Both the position numbers and the translations under genes were made by a program. From Cypionkella sp. (lineage in GTDB: Bacteria > Pseudomonadota > Alphaproteobacteria > Rhodobacterales > Rhodobacteraceae): 64,000 bases of DNA. The DNA lies in contig JALOSF010000004.1 of the NCBI GenBank assembly GCA_025458525.1, positions 1 to 64,000 on the forward strand, given 5' to 3'. The notes under the pieces are model-generated. The model was given only the letters and a program-made list of their open reading frames with translations, was not told the origin of the DNA and ran no database searches. This document shows, in pieces, positions 8,590 to 17,900 of this stretch (positions within the stretch are counted from its first letter, which is position 1; the number at the start of each line of letters is the position of its first letter).

Positions 8590-9326
8590 GCGGCACTGTC
8601 CAGATGCAGCGCCGGACCATAGGCAAGGGCAAGATTGGCCCGGGTAAAGGTGGTGCGCACCGCCCCCTCGGCCAAGGTGCGGCGGTTGAGCAGCAGCACC
8701 CGGTCAAAGTAGCTGTCCACCGTGGCAAGGTCATGATGCACCGCAACCACGGTGGCCCCGCCATCGCGCAGCGCCTTGAGCACGTCGATGATCGCCGCCT
8801 CTGTCGCGGCATCGACCCCGGCAAAGGGTTCGTCCAACAGGTAAAGATCCGCCCCCTGCGCCAAGGCGCGCGCCAGGAACACACGCTGCTGTTGCCCGCC
8901 CGACAAGGCGCCGATCTGCCGGCTTGCGAAATCGGCCATGCCGACGCGGTCCAGCGCGGCCTCGGCCCGTGCCCGGATTGGCGCAGAGGCGCGGCCCAGC
9001 AGTCCGGTCTGGCGATAGGTCCCCATCAGGACGACATCGATCACCCTGACCGGAAAGCCCCAGTCCACCGCCGCGCGCTGTGGCACATAGGCAATCCGCG
9101 GCAGGGCCTGCGCCACCGGCAGACCAAAGGCGCGGACGGTGCCGGTTGCCGGTTCAAGCCCAAGAACGGATTTGAGGAAACTGGACTTTCCCGCGCCATT
9201 CGGCCCGACGATGGCCGTCATGCTGGCCGCCGGGATGCTTGCCTCGGCCTGGTCGAGCGCCAGGACCTCGCCATAGCGCAGGGTGATCCCCCGCGCCTCA
9301 AGCACGATGGGGGCACGGGACTGCAT
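8586..9326 (-). CDS. Mn/Zn ABC transporter ATP-binding protein
   Basis: Cytosolic ATPase (246 residues) that powers the importer. Walker A GPNGAGKSS starts near residue 41, the ABC signature LSGGQQQR near 141, Walker B LYLLDEPFAG near 161, and the switch histidine is in AVHHDLAT. The start is the ATG at 9326, whose codon touches the substrate-binding-protein stop (TGATG); a GTG one codon earlier is possible. Most similar in pattern to metal importers (ZnuC/MntB/TroB). Confidence 0.93.
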   Translation of the reverse strand: MQSRAPIVLEARGITLRYGEVLALDQAEASIPAASMTAIVGPNGAGKSSFLKSVLGLEPATGTVRAFGLPVAQALPRIAYVPQRAAVDWGFPVRVIDVVLMGTYRQTGLLGRASAPIRARAEAALDRVGMADFASRQIGALSGGQQQRVFLARALAQGADLYLLDEPFAGVDAATEAAIIDVLKALRDGGATVVAVHHDLATVDSYFDRVLLLNRRTLAEGAVRTTFTRANLALAYGPALHLDSAA

Positions 9327-10258
9327 CACCCTGCCGCCCCAAGCAGGCCTTTTGCCCCACGTTCGGGCGCGGTTCCGCCCAGCGCGCGGGCGATCACGGT
9401 GGCGTTGTGATCCATCATCCCGACCCAGGTGCCCTCATAGCTGCCCTCGCTGCCCATGGCGTCCGAAAACAGCTCCCCCCCGATGGTCACGTCATGGCCC
9501 TTGGCCGCAGCCCCTTCGATCAAGGCGCGCAAGGCACGGTCCGATACCGAACTTTCGACAAAGACCGCAGGCACGCGGCGCGCAACCAGCAGATCGACCA
9601 GTTCGGCGATGCGCGACAACCCGGCCTCGGACTCGGTGGAAATCCCCTGAACGCCTTCCACCTCCAACCCGAAGGCGCGGCCAAAATAGGCAAACGCATC
9701 ATGCGCGGTGACAAGAAGCCGCTGATCGGCCGGCACCGAGGCGAGCACGGTCTTGGCGTAATCGCCCATCGCCGCAATCTCGGCCCGATATGTTTCGGCC
9801 CGCAGCGCGGTGTCGGGCGCAAAGGGGGAAAGCGCGGGTTCCATCAGGGCCGTCACCTGCGACCACAGCGCAGGGTCGAACCAGATGTGCGGGTCGGGCC
9901 GGTCGGGATACTCCGGGTCGGTCAGCAACAGATCGGGCGAAAGCGCCTCGGCCACGGCAAGCACCGGCTTTTCCGCCGCCAGCCTTGCCATCAGATCGGC
10001 AAGCTGCGCCTCAAGGTTCAGGCCATGCCACAGCACCAGATCGGCGCGGGACAAGGCCAGAATGTCGCTGCGGGTCGGGCGGTGGCCGTGCGGGTCCATC
10101 CCCGGACCGATCAGCGCCGTCACCGGCAGGCCCGACAGCGCCCGCGCGGCATCTGCGATCATCCCGGTGGTGGCCACGATGGCCGGGTCGGCCGCACGCG
10201 CAACCCCGGGAACCATCGTCGCCGCAGTCGCGGCCAGAAAGAAGCGTCGCGTCAGCAT
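9326..10258 (-). CDS. Mn/Zn ABC transporter substrate-binding protein
   Basis: Periplasmic cluster-9 metal-binding protein (TroA/PsaA/MntC/ZnuA superfamily), 310 residues with a signal sequence LTRRFFLAATAATM that resembles a twin-arginine leader. Metal ligands appear in DPHGHRPTRSD, the PHIWFDP block, TAHDAFAYFGRAFG and near the C-terminus MDHNATV. The lack of a long His-rich loop favours manganese (or broad Mn/Zn) over dedicated zinc uptake; this is inference. First gene of the four-gene operon, about 30 bases after the predicted transcription start. Confidence 0.92.
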   Translation of the reverse strand: MLTRRFFLAATAATMVPGVARAADPAIVATTGMIADAARALSGLPVTALIGPGMDPHGHRPTRSDILALSRADLVLWHGLNLEAQLADLMARLAAEKPVLAVAEALSPDLLLTDPEYPDRPDPHIWFDPALWSQVTALMEPALSPFAPDTALRAETYRAEIAAMGDYAKTVLASVPADQRLLVTAHDAFAYFGRAFGLEVEGVQGISTESEAGLSRIAELVDLLVARRVPAVFVESSVSDRALRALIEGAAAKGHDVTIGGELFSDAMGSEGSYEGTWVGMMDHNATVIARALGGTAPERGAKGLLGAAG

Positions 10259-10293
10259 CACAATGCCCCTGAGCCTGATAAAACCATGAACAA

Positions 10294-10321
10294 AAGATAT
10301 GCGACTTAGTCGCAATGTCAA
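10294..10321 (-). promoter_or_regulatory. promoter of the Mn/Zn importer operon
   Basis: On the minus strand TTGACA (10316-10321) and TATCTT (10294-10299) are separated by 16 bases, a good sigma-70 pattern. Transcription would start near 10287, giving a leader of about 30 bases before the substrate-binding gene. Palindromes lie inside and just upstream of it. Confidence 0.65.
10300..10314. promoter_or_regulatory. operator palindrome inside the -35/-10 spacer
   Basis: TGCGACT-T-AGTCGCA is a perfect 7+1+7 palindrome filling the spacer between the -35 and -10 boxes of the metal-importer promoter. A bound protein would block RNA polymerase. A metal-sensing Fur-family (Mur/Zur/Irr) or MntR-type repressor is expected from the operon's function, but the protein is not identified. 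Confidence 0.6.
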
Positions 10322-10324
10322 TGC

Positions 10325-10345
10325 AATTGAGAACTATTCTCAATT
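10325..10345. promoter_or_regulatory. Fur-type palindrome upstream of the -35 box
   Basis: AATTGAGAA-CTA-TTCTCAATT is a perfect 9+3+9 palindrome, AT-rich and similar in form to Fur-family boxes (TGAGAAT-type half sites). It begins four bases upstream of the -35 box. It differs in sequence from the spacer palindrome, so two different regulators may act. Confidence 0.6.
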
Positions 10346-10475
10346 CACAGATGCGTAGTCGACGACGGGGGCAGCGTCTGGCGCAAAACGGCATCGGCGC
10401 AACAAAAACGGCGCAGCGGCCTTTTTCCGCCGCACAGGTCCCGCTAGGGTGCACCGAACCTAACCGGGAAAGCCG

Positions 10476-11474
10476 ATGCCCGACGCCACCCTCCAACCGC
10501 CTGGCTTCACCATCATGGCCATCGGCCAGGCCGGACGCCTGCAATACGAAGCCATTCTGCTTGCAGCCTCGCTGCGGCTGACCAATCCGGGGTTTGCCGG
10601 GCAACTGGTGATTTGCGAACCACAGCCCGGCCCGCTCTGGTCCTCTGATCCGCGCATGTCAGAGCCTGCGCGCGCCGCGCTGATCGATCTGGGCGCACAG
10701 ATATTGCCGTTTGAAAACAAGGTTTTCGGGCAGGATTACCCCTATGGCAACAAGATCGAGGCTTTGGCCGCATTGCCCGACCGGCCTTTCCTGTTTCTGG
10801 ACACCGACACGCTTGTCACCGGCGATCTGGGCCGCCTCGCCTTCGATTTCAAGCGCCCCTCGGCCAGCATGCGGCGCGAAGGCACGTGGCCCCGGATCGA
10901 GCTTTACGGGCCGGGCTATACCGAAATCTGGTCTTCGCTTTATGCGCGGTTCGGGCTGGATTTTGCCTCCTCGCTCGACCTTGATCAACCGGACGAGTAT
11001 TGGGGGCGCTATCTTTATTTCAACGCGGGCTGGTTCTTTCATGAAAGCCCGCGCCGGTTTGGCGCAAGGCTGCTGTCCTATGCGAGGTCGATCCGCGAAA
11101 ACCGACCCGCGGCGCTGATCTTGCAAGAGTTGAACCCTTGGCTGGATCAAATCGCCCTGCCGCTGGTGATCCATTCCTTTGGCGGCGGACGGCCGGGGCC
11201 GGGGCTTGCCGGGCTGGATAGGGATGTGACGTGCCATTATCGCACCCTGCCCTTGCTTTATGCGCGCGAAAGCGACCGGGCCGTCGAGGTGCTGGAGGCA
11301 GTGGCGAAGGATCAACCGCTGCGCCGGGTGTTGCGCGACCATCCCCCGGTCAAGGCGATGGTCTATCAAAATCAGGGCCGACGCGCGCGGGCGCTGTTTG
11401 ATCGCAACGACCTGCCGCACCGCGAACAGGTGATCCGCAACACGCTCAAGCGCGAAGGGCTTTGGCTGCGCTAA
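10476..11474 (+). CDS. Glycosyltransferase-like protein of unknown function
   Basis: A 332-residue cytosolic protein. A DxD-like motif FLDTDTLVTGDLG (Asp109 and Asp111) preceded by a hydrophobic strand is typical of nucleotide-sugar transferases of the GT-A fold (GT8-like). Other recognisable blocks are YPYGNKIEAL before it and YLYFNAGWFFHE after it, which fits the acceptor-side region of GT8-like enzymes. The start ATG at 10476 lies 130 bases from the metal-operon operators and is transcribed divergently. Its stop overlaps the LysE stop. The donor and acceptor are unknown. Confidence 0.65.
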   Translation: MPDATLQPPGFTIMAIGQAGRLQYEAILLAASLRLTNPGFAGQLVICEPQPGPLWSSDPRMSEPARAALIDLGAQILPFENKVFGQDYPYGNKIEALAALPDRPFLFLDTDTLVTGDLGRLAFDFKRPSASMRREGTWPRIELYGPGYTEIWSSLYARFGLDFASSLDLDQPDEYWGRYLYFNAGWFFHESPRRFGARLLSYARSIRENRPAALILQELNPWLDQIALPLVIHSFGGGRPGPGLAGLDRDVTCHYRTLPLLYARESDRAVEVLEAVAKDQPLRRVLRDHPPVKAMVYQNQGRRARALFDRNDLPHREQVIRNTLKREGLWLR

Positions 11475-12064
11475 AGCTGCAAGACCGGCCAGAGCGAGGC
11501 AACCAGCAAGACGGCCATGCTGCGGTTGAAGATGACAAGCCTGCGGTTGGTGGTCAGCCAGCGGCGCAGCTGCTGGCCCGCCACCGCCCAAAGCGTGACC
11601 GAGGGCAGGTTCACCATCGCAAAGACGCCTGCGACCGTCAGCATCGGGCCAAGCCCCTGCCCGCCCGCATAGACGGTGACGGCGGTCAGGGCCATGGCCC
11701 AGGCCTTCGGGTTGACCCATTGAAAGGCCGCCGCCTCGACAAAGCGGAAGGGGCGGCCCGCGGCCTGCCGCCCCTCGGGCGCGGCGGCATGAGCGATCTT
11801 CCACGCGAGCCACAGCATATAGGCCACCGACAAGAGCTTCAGCAGCGTCGCAAGCTGCGGCAGCGCCTGAAACACCTGCGACACGCCCAGCCCCAGCACC
11901 AGAACCATCGCGGCATGGCCAAGGCTGATCCCCAGCAGATGCGGCAGGCTGCGCCGAACGCCAAAATTCGCGCCCGAGGCAAGGATCATCATGTTGTTCG
12001 GCCCCGGTGTGATCGAGGTCGCAAGCGCAAAGCCGACAAGGGCGAAGAACAGGTCTTGGGTCAT
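11471..12064 (-). CDS. LysE/RhtB-family amino-acid exporter
   Basis: Inner-membrane exporter of 197 residues, normal length for the family, with about six hydrophobic segments. The family motif TSITPGPNNMM lies near residues 16-26 and FQWVNPKAWAMA near 115. It probably exports an amino acid or homoserine-lactone-like compound. The start at 12064 follows the family N-terminus MTQDLFFALV. It is divergent from an Lrp-family gene; a shared palindrome between them suggests that regulator controls it. Confidence 0.92.
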   Translation of the reverse strand: MTQDLFFALVGFALATSITPGPNNMMILASGANFGVRRSLPHLLGISLGHAAMVLVLGLGVSQVFQALPQLATLLKLLSVAYMLWLAWKIAHAAAPEGRQAAGRPFRFVEAAAFQWVNPKAWAMALTAVTVYAGGQGLGPMLTVAGVFAMVNLPSVTLWAVAGQQLRRWLTTNRRLVIFNRSMAVLLVASLWPVLQL

Positions 12065-12100
12065 GGTCGCCAAGATGTGCCACAGGCGGGACCGCATGGG

Positions 12101-12137
12101 GTTGCGATCTGTTGCGAAAATTGGCATTCTTCGCAAC
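12101..12137. promoter_or_regulatory. Lrp-type operator between lysE-like and lrp-like genes
   Basis: GTTGCGAA (12111-12118), 11 bases, TTCGCAAC (12130-12137) is a perfect inverted repeat. A further GTTGCGA half site lies at 12101-12107. The right arm ends two bases before the regulator's start codon, so bound protein would also cover the ribosome site. Confidence 0.6.
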
Positions 12138-12139
12138 AA

Positions 12140-12592
12140 ATGGCGAAGATCGACGGCATAGACCAAAAGATATTGCAAGAATTGCGCCGCGATGGGCGTC
12201 AATCCAATCTGGACCTTGCCGGACGGGTCGGGCTTTCGCCCTCGGCCACGCTGCGCCGGGTGCAAGAGCTTGAACGCCAGGGCGTGATCAAGGGCTATCG
12301 CGCGGTTCTGTCCCCGGCCGCGATGGGCGTGGGCTTTACCGCCTTTGTCACCGTGGGGCTGAACGCCCATACCAAGGCCGCGCAAGAAGCATTCGAACGC
12401 GCCATCGCCCGCGCGCCCCAGGTGATCGAGTGTCACAATGTCACCGGGACGGTGGAATATCTGCTGCGCGTCGAAGCCGCCGATCTGGCCGATTACAAGC
12501 ATTGGCACACCGAGGTTCTGGGTGTGCTGCCGCAGGTGCAGTCGGTCACGACCTTTGTGGTCATGGACAGCCCAAAGGATCTGCGCGCCTGA
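12140..12592 (+). CDS. Lrp/AsnC-family transcriptional regulator
   Basis: A 150-residue regulator. An N-terminal winged helix-turn-helix (residues 5-60, DQKILQELRRDGRQSNLDLA then SPSATLRRVQELE) is followed by an RAM/AsnC ligand-binding domain (about 70-145, with the GTVEYLLRVE strand). It binds DNA as a dimer or octamer in response to an amino acid. The ATG at 12140 has no clear ribosome site; the operator abuts it, pointing to autoregulation or a very short leader. It probably controls the divergent LysE exporter. Confidence 0.93.
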   Translation: MAKIDGIDQKILQELRRDGRQSNLDLAGRVGLSPSATLRRVQELERQGVIKGYRAVLSPAAMGVGFTAFVTVGLNAHTKAAQEAFERAIARAPQVIECHNVTGTVEYLLRVEAADLADYKHWHTEVLGVLPQVQSVTTFVVMDSPKDLRA

Positions 12593-12686
12593 GGTGCGGT
12601 CGCGCCCGGTGTAAAACAGCGGGCGGCGGTTGCCGCTGGCATCGTTCCTCGCTAGCCTTGCGCCATAACCATCAGGGGGACACCAG

Positions 12687-13979
12687 ATGACAGACGCAAC
12701 CAGCTACGGCTTTGACACCCTGGCCATTCACGCCGGGGCCGAACCGGACCCGGCCACCGGAGCGCGGCAGGTGCCGATCTACCAGACCACGGCCTATGTC
12801 TTTCGCGATGCCGATCACGCGGCGAAATTGTTCAACCTTCAGGAAGTTGGCTACATTTATTCCCGCCTGACCAACCCGACCGTGTCGGCGCTGGCGAACC
12901 GGGTCTGCGCCCTTGAAGGCGGCGCGGGGGCGATCTGCTGTTCCTCGGGCCACGCGGCGCAGATCATGGCGCTGTTCCCGCTGATGGGGCCGGGGCTGAA
13001 CATCGTCGCCTCGACCCGGCTTTACGGCGGGACGATGACGCAGTTCAGCCAGACCATCAAACGCTTTGGCTGGTCGGCGAAATTCGTCGATTTCGACGAT
13101 CTGGCGGCGGTCGAGGCCGCAGTGGACGAAAACACCCGGGCAATTTTCTGCGAAACCATCGCGAATCCGGGTGGTTACATCACCGATCTGGATGCGATTG
13201 CGGCGATCGCGAACAAGGTCGGCTTGCCGCTGATCGTCGATAACACCACCGCCACACCCTATCTGTGCAAACCGATTGAACACGGCGCGACGCTGGTTGT
13301 GCATTCGGCCACCAAATACCTGACCGGCAATGGCACGGTGACGGGCGGTGTGGTTGTCGATTCGGGTAAATTCGACTGGTCGGCCAGCGGCAAGTTCCCG
13401 TCGCTGTCCGAACCCGAGCCCGCCTATCACGGGCTGGCCTTCCACCCGGCGCTGGGGTCGATGGCCTTTACCTTCCATTCCATCGCCGTGGGCCTGCGCG
13501 ATCTGGGCATGACGATGAACCCGCAGGGCGCGCATTACACGCTGATGGGGATCGAAACCCTGTCTTTGCGGATGCAGCGCCATGTCGAAAACGCGCTGGC
13601 CGTCGCCAAATGGCTGGAGGCGGACCCGCGGGTGGAAATGGTGACTTACGCCGGGCTGGACAGCAGCCCCTATGCCGACCGCATCCCGCGCATCTGCCCC
13701 AAGGGGGCGGGGGCGCTGTTCACCTTCGCCTTGAAGGGCGGCTATGACGCCTGCGTCAAGCTGATCGACAATCTGAAGCTGTTCAGCCATGTCGCCAACC
13801 TTGGCGATACCCGCAGCCTGATCATCCATCCGGCATCGACCACACATCGCCAATTGCCCGAGGCGCAGCAGATCAAGGCCGGGGCCGCGCCGAATGTGGT
13901 GCGGGTGTCGATCGGGATCGAAGATCTGGCCGACATCATCGCCGATCTGGATCAGGCGATGGACAAGGCCACCGCCTGA
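12687..13979 (+). CDS. metY: O-acetylhomoserine sulfhydrylase/aminocarboxypropyltransferase
   Basis: PLP enzyme of the Cys/Met metabolism family. It condenses O-acetylhomoserine with sulfide to give homocysteine (methionine synthesis). The 430-residue length is that of MetY and longer than MetB/MetZ. The PLP lysine is Lys210 in HSATKYLTGNG; the substrate and cofactor blocks IYSRLTNPT and CCSSGHAAQ are intact. AGGGGG stands eight bases before the ATG at 12687. No SAM riboswitch is recognised in the 94 bases upstream. Confidence 0.94.
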   Translation: MTDATSYGFDTLAIHAGAEPDPATGARQVPIYQTTAYVFRDADHAAKLFNLQEVGYIYSRLTNPTVSALANRVCALEGGAGAICCSSGHAAQIMALFPLMGPGLNIVASTRLYGGTMTQFSQTIKRFGWSAKFVDFDDLAAVEAAVDENTRAIFCETIANPGGYITDLDAIAAIANKVGLPLIVDNTTATPYLCKPIEHGATLVVHSATKYLTGNGTVTGGVVVDSGKFDWSASGKFPSLSEPEPAYHGLAFHPALGSMAFTFHSIAVGLRDLGMTMNPQGAHYTLMGIETLSLRMQRHVENALAVAKWLEADPRVEMVTYAGLDSSPYADRIPRICPKGAGALFTFALKGGYDACVKLIDNLKLFSHVANLGDTRSLIIHPASTTHRQLPEAQQIKAGAAPNVVRVSIGIEDLADIIADLDQAMDKATA

Positions 13980-13993
13980 CCCCGGTCATCCCG

Positions 13994-14022
13994 TGCCGGG
14001 CGCGGTCATCGCGCGCCCGGCA
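13994..14022. other. GC hairpin between convergent genes
   Basis: Perfect 11-base arms TGCCGGGCGCG / CGCGCCCGGCA with a seven-base loop lie between the metY stop (13979) and the stop of the SIMPL gene (14033). There is no T-run on either side, so it is a stable RNA hairpin rather than a classical terminator. Confidence 0.5.
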
Positions 14023-14032
14023 GCACTGTCAT

Positions 14033-14743
14033 TTACTGAACGATTTCAAAGACAACCGTTACGCTTGCCGTTGTTGCCACCTCGCCTGCCGCGACGGGCA
14101 CCGCAGCGGCGGCATCGGCAGATTGGCGAAACATCGGTGCGGGCTGGCTATAGCTGCCCGCTTCGGTCATCGACACGATCTTGCCAAGGCTCGCCCCTGC
14201 CGCTTCGACGAGCAAGGTGGCACGGGCGCGGGCATCCTCGACCGCGGCCTTGCGGGCGGCATCCATCGCCGGGCGCGGCTCTGACAGGCCAAAGCTGAGG
14301 CCGTTCAGCGTGTTGGCCCCATCCTGGATGGCGGCGTCCAGCACAGAGCCTAGCACCGCCAGATCGCGAATGCGCACCGTCAGCTGGTTCGAGGCGGTGT
14401 AGCCATCGATCCGCTGCTTGGTCCCGCTGTCATAGCCGGTCCAGTTCGGATTGATCGACAGGTTGGTGGTCTGCATGTCACGTGCACCGATGCCCGCCGC
14501 GGTCAGCCGCGCCATCACCGCGTTCAACGCCTCGGTATTGGCGGCCATCGCGGCGGCGGCGGTATCGCCGGTGGTGGTCACACCAAGCGACAGCGTGGCG
14601 ATATCGGGCACGCCGTCAACCGTGCCTTCGCCGGTCACGGTGATCTGCGCCGCGGGCGCTTGCGGTGCGGTCTGGGCCTGTGCCGCGGTCAGGGCGGTCG
14701 CCGACAGCAGGGTGGCAATCAGGGCGGCATGAAGAAGGCGCAT
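14033..14743 (-). CDS. Periplasmic SIMPL (DUF541) protein
   Basis: A 236-residue protein with a signal peptide (MRLLHAALIATLL, cleavage after AQAQ near residue 23) and a SIMPL/DUF541 domain. Recognisable blocks are ITVTGEGTVDGVPDIATLSL, the ASNQLTVRIRDL strand and the A-rich helix DAARKAAVEDARARA. Family members (BP26/OMP28, YggE) are periplasmic or surface proteins linked to stress; their biochemical role is not known. The start at 14743 is chosen for the signal peptide. Confidence 0.88.
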   Translation of the reverse strand: MRLLHAALIATLLSATALTAAQAQTAPQAPAAQITVTGEGTVDGVPDIATLSLGVTTTGDTAAAAMAANTEALNAVMARLTAAGIGARDMQTTNLSINPNWTGYDSGTKQRIDGYTASNQLTVRIRDLAVLGSVLDAAIQDGANTLNGLSFGLSEPRPAMDAARKAAVEDARARATLLVEAAGASLGKIVSMTEAGSYSQPAPMFRQSADAAAAVPVAAGEVATTASVTVVFEIVQ

Positions 14744-14915
14744 GAGGAGGACTCCGTAAGGTTTGTGCAGTTTCCAGACATGAAACGCGCCCCGCAAGCC
14801 GATCCTTGGCGCATCACGGGGCTTTTTCTTCCCTTCGGCGGAAAGCTGCTGTAGGAAAGAGACTGCCTGCAAGGGGCCGTATGCGCGCCTTGCCCCCTTA
14901 TGCTAGACGCCGGAT

Positions 14916-17900
14916 ATGACACCGAGTTTCGCGCTGAACCTGACCGACCACGGCATCACGCTCTTGCACCGCACCGGACGGGGCTGGATGGATGTGGGCC
15001 ATGTGGCCTTTGACGATCCCGATCTGACAGCGGCGCTGGAATACCTGCGCTCCACCGCGCTTGGGCTGTCGCCGAATGGCATCGCGACCAAGCTGATCAT
15101 CCCCGAGTCGCAGATCCTGTATATGCAGGTGGATGCGCCCGGCCCGGATGAGGCAAGTCGCCGCGCCCAGATCGAATCGGCGCTGGATGGGCGGACGCCT
15201 TACACGCTTGACGAATTGTCCTACGACTGGTCAGAGGATGGCGCCCGTGTCACGGTCGCGGTCGTGGCCAAGGAAACGCTGGCCGAGGCAGAGGCTTTTG
15301 CCACCGAACATCGGTTCAATCCGGTGTCCTTTGTGGCGCTCCCGCAGGCTGCACGGTTCGGCAAAGAGCCGTTTTTCGGCCAGACCGCGCTTGCAGCCAG
15401 TTTGCTCCCCGCGGGTGAGCGGGTGGACCCCGAGGCAGCTCCGGTCACGATCATCGCGCGCGAACCGCAGCGGATCGAGGACAGTGCCGCAGCCGCAGTC
15501 GCGCCCGAGCCTGTGCCCGTTGCGCCCACGCCCGTGATGGCAGAGCCTGATCCGCCGGTCCCGGCGCCAGAACCGGAACAGACGCCCGTCGAAGTGCCCG
15601 AACCCGGCCTGCCCAGCCCCGTGGCGCCAGAGCCAGAGATGCCCCAGCCGGCAGACCCAGAACCGGCAGACCCGGAGCCGGACCTGCCCGAGCCAGACTT
15701 GCCCGCGCCAGAGCCGGACCCGAGGCCGGAACCCGCGCCTCCTGCCCCCACGCCCCCTGCCCCCGCGCCGCAGCCCGATCCGGCACCGGCCTATGTGCCG
15801 CCTGCGCCGCCCGCCTATGACCCGCCAACCCCGCCTGTGACCCTGTCACGGCCTGCGTCGGTCTTACCCGACGAAGCCGAAGCGCCGATGGCGGTGGATG
15901 TCGAGCAAGAGGACACGGCAGAGGACGCGCCGCAGCCCAAGGCACGGGTCGCCTCGGTTCTGGACAGCAAATCCCCGCCCGGCGACGATCTGCCGCCGCC
16001 GCTCTCCTCGGCGGCGCTGATGGCCTTTGCCAGCCGCCGTGCCGCCGAAGGCAACGCCCGCCCACTTGGCAAGGCCGATGCGGGTCTGCCCGACCTGACC
16101 GCCGCGCGTCCCGCAGCACCCGCCGCCGCCCGCCCGGCCACCGCTGCGGCCAAACCCGTGGTGGAACGCCCCGCGGGCGCCCGCCCCGCCCCGAAGTTCA
16201 GCTATGACGACCCGTTGCCGCCGCCGACGCGGCTGCCCGGCGATCCGCCGATTGCCGCCGGATCGGTGATGGGCAAGGCAAGCAAGGGGTTGCGCAGCCT
16301 TGGCACCCTGGTGACAGCACCCACGATTCCGGGCACCAAGAAGAAAAAGACCGCGCCGCCACCGGCACCTGCCGCTGCGCCAGCGCGCCCCGTGGCCGCG
16401 CCCGTAGCCTCGACGCTGGCAGCCCCGGCCGAGACGGCGCCCTCGCTGGCCAGCATGAAGGCCGCGGCGCAGTCGCTGTCGCGCCCCAAACTGCCGACCC
16501 CCGCCCCCGATGCCATCGCCAAGGGCCTCAGCGCCCGCACCATGCCGCAGCGTGGCAAGCCGCGCTATCTGGGCCTGATCCTGACCGGCGTCTTGCTGCT
16601 GGTGCTGGCCATCGTGGCCGCGTGGTCGTCGTTCTATCTGACGCGGTCCGACGACACCCCCGCCGAGGTGCAGGTCGCGGGTGTGGAGGATGAAGCGGTT
16701 GCCGATGGCCAGATTCCGGCGCCCGACGAGGAGATGCTGGCCGATCTGCAAGCGCCTGACGATCTGCCAGAGGCGGCGCCAATCGCGGCACCTGCCCCCG
16801 TCGCGGCCCAAGTCGCCGAGGCAGAGCCCGCGCCTGCCGAACCCGCCCCGCAAACCGGCGTCGAGGCTGTGGCCGCAAGCGCGAACCAGCCCAACGCCGC
16901 CAATCAGGACGAGATTTTCCTGGCCGGGATGGATACGCCCCCCGTGCTCAGCGATCCGCTGATCCTGCCGCAACCCGTGGCTGCTGCCGATGCCTTGCCC
17001 GCCGCGCAAATGCCGCCGCCGCCCTTTGGCACGGTTTACCAGTTTGATGCCGACGGCCGGATCGTGCCCACCGCAGAGGGGATCATGACCCCGGAGGGCG
17101 TGATGCTGTTTGCAGGGCGCCCGGCCCGCGTGCCACCGCAGCGCCCCGCCGCGCTTGTCGCGGCCGCGCCCGAAGCGTCGGCCACCGCCCCAGCCGCGGT
17201 TGGAACCGCGGCCCCCGTCGCCCCAGCCGCGGTTGAAACCGCGGCCCCCGTGCAGGGCGAGGTGCTTCCAGCCGAAACCTTTGCCGCCGACCCCGCGCTT
17301 GGCACGCTTCGGCCCCGGCTGCGGCCCGAAGGTCTTGTGCCGCCTGCCGCGGTGACGGCAGATGACGACGCATCGCTTGCCCCCGCGGCGGACAGTCGCT
17401 TTGCCAGCCTGCGCCCGCGCGCCCGGCCCAGCGAGGTGCTGGCCGCCGGAGAGGCAGCGCGCCGCGCGTCAGAGGCCGCATCTCTGGCCACTCAGGCCGC
17501 GGTTGAAAATGCGGTGGCAAGTGCTGCGGACGCCTCGCTCAGCCCGCTGGCCGTTTCCGTGTCGCGGGTGCCCGCGCCCCGCCCGCGCGATCTGAGCCGC
17601 GCGGTCGAGGCAGCGGTGGCCGCCGCCACGCGCCAGCCAGCGGCAGAGCCCGTTGCAGCAGCGCAACCCGCAGCCCGGCCCAGTGCCGTCGAGGAAGAAG
17701 ATGACGAGCCGGAGGTGGCTTCAGCCGCGCCGCGCATCCCGACACGGGCCAATGTGGCAAAACAGGCGACCTTCGTGAATGCCATCAACCTGTCGCGCCT
17801 GAACCTGATCGGCGTTTACGGAACCCAGTCGAATCGCTACGCGCTGGTGCGGCAGGCCAACGGCCGCTATCGCAAGGTCGAGGTTGGCGACAATCTGGAC

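Noticed and set aside
12593-12686. SAM riboswitch upstream of metY
   Set aside because: The 94-base region lacks the conserved SAM-II or SAM-I core sequences I know.
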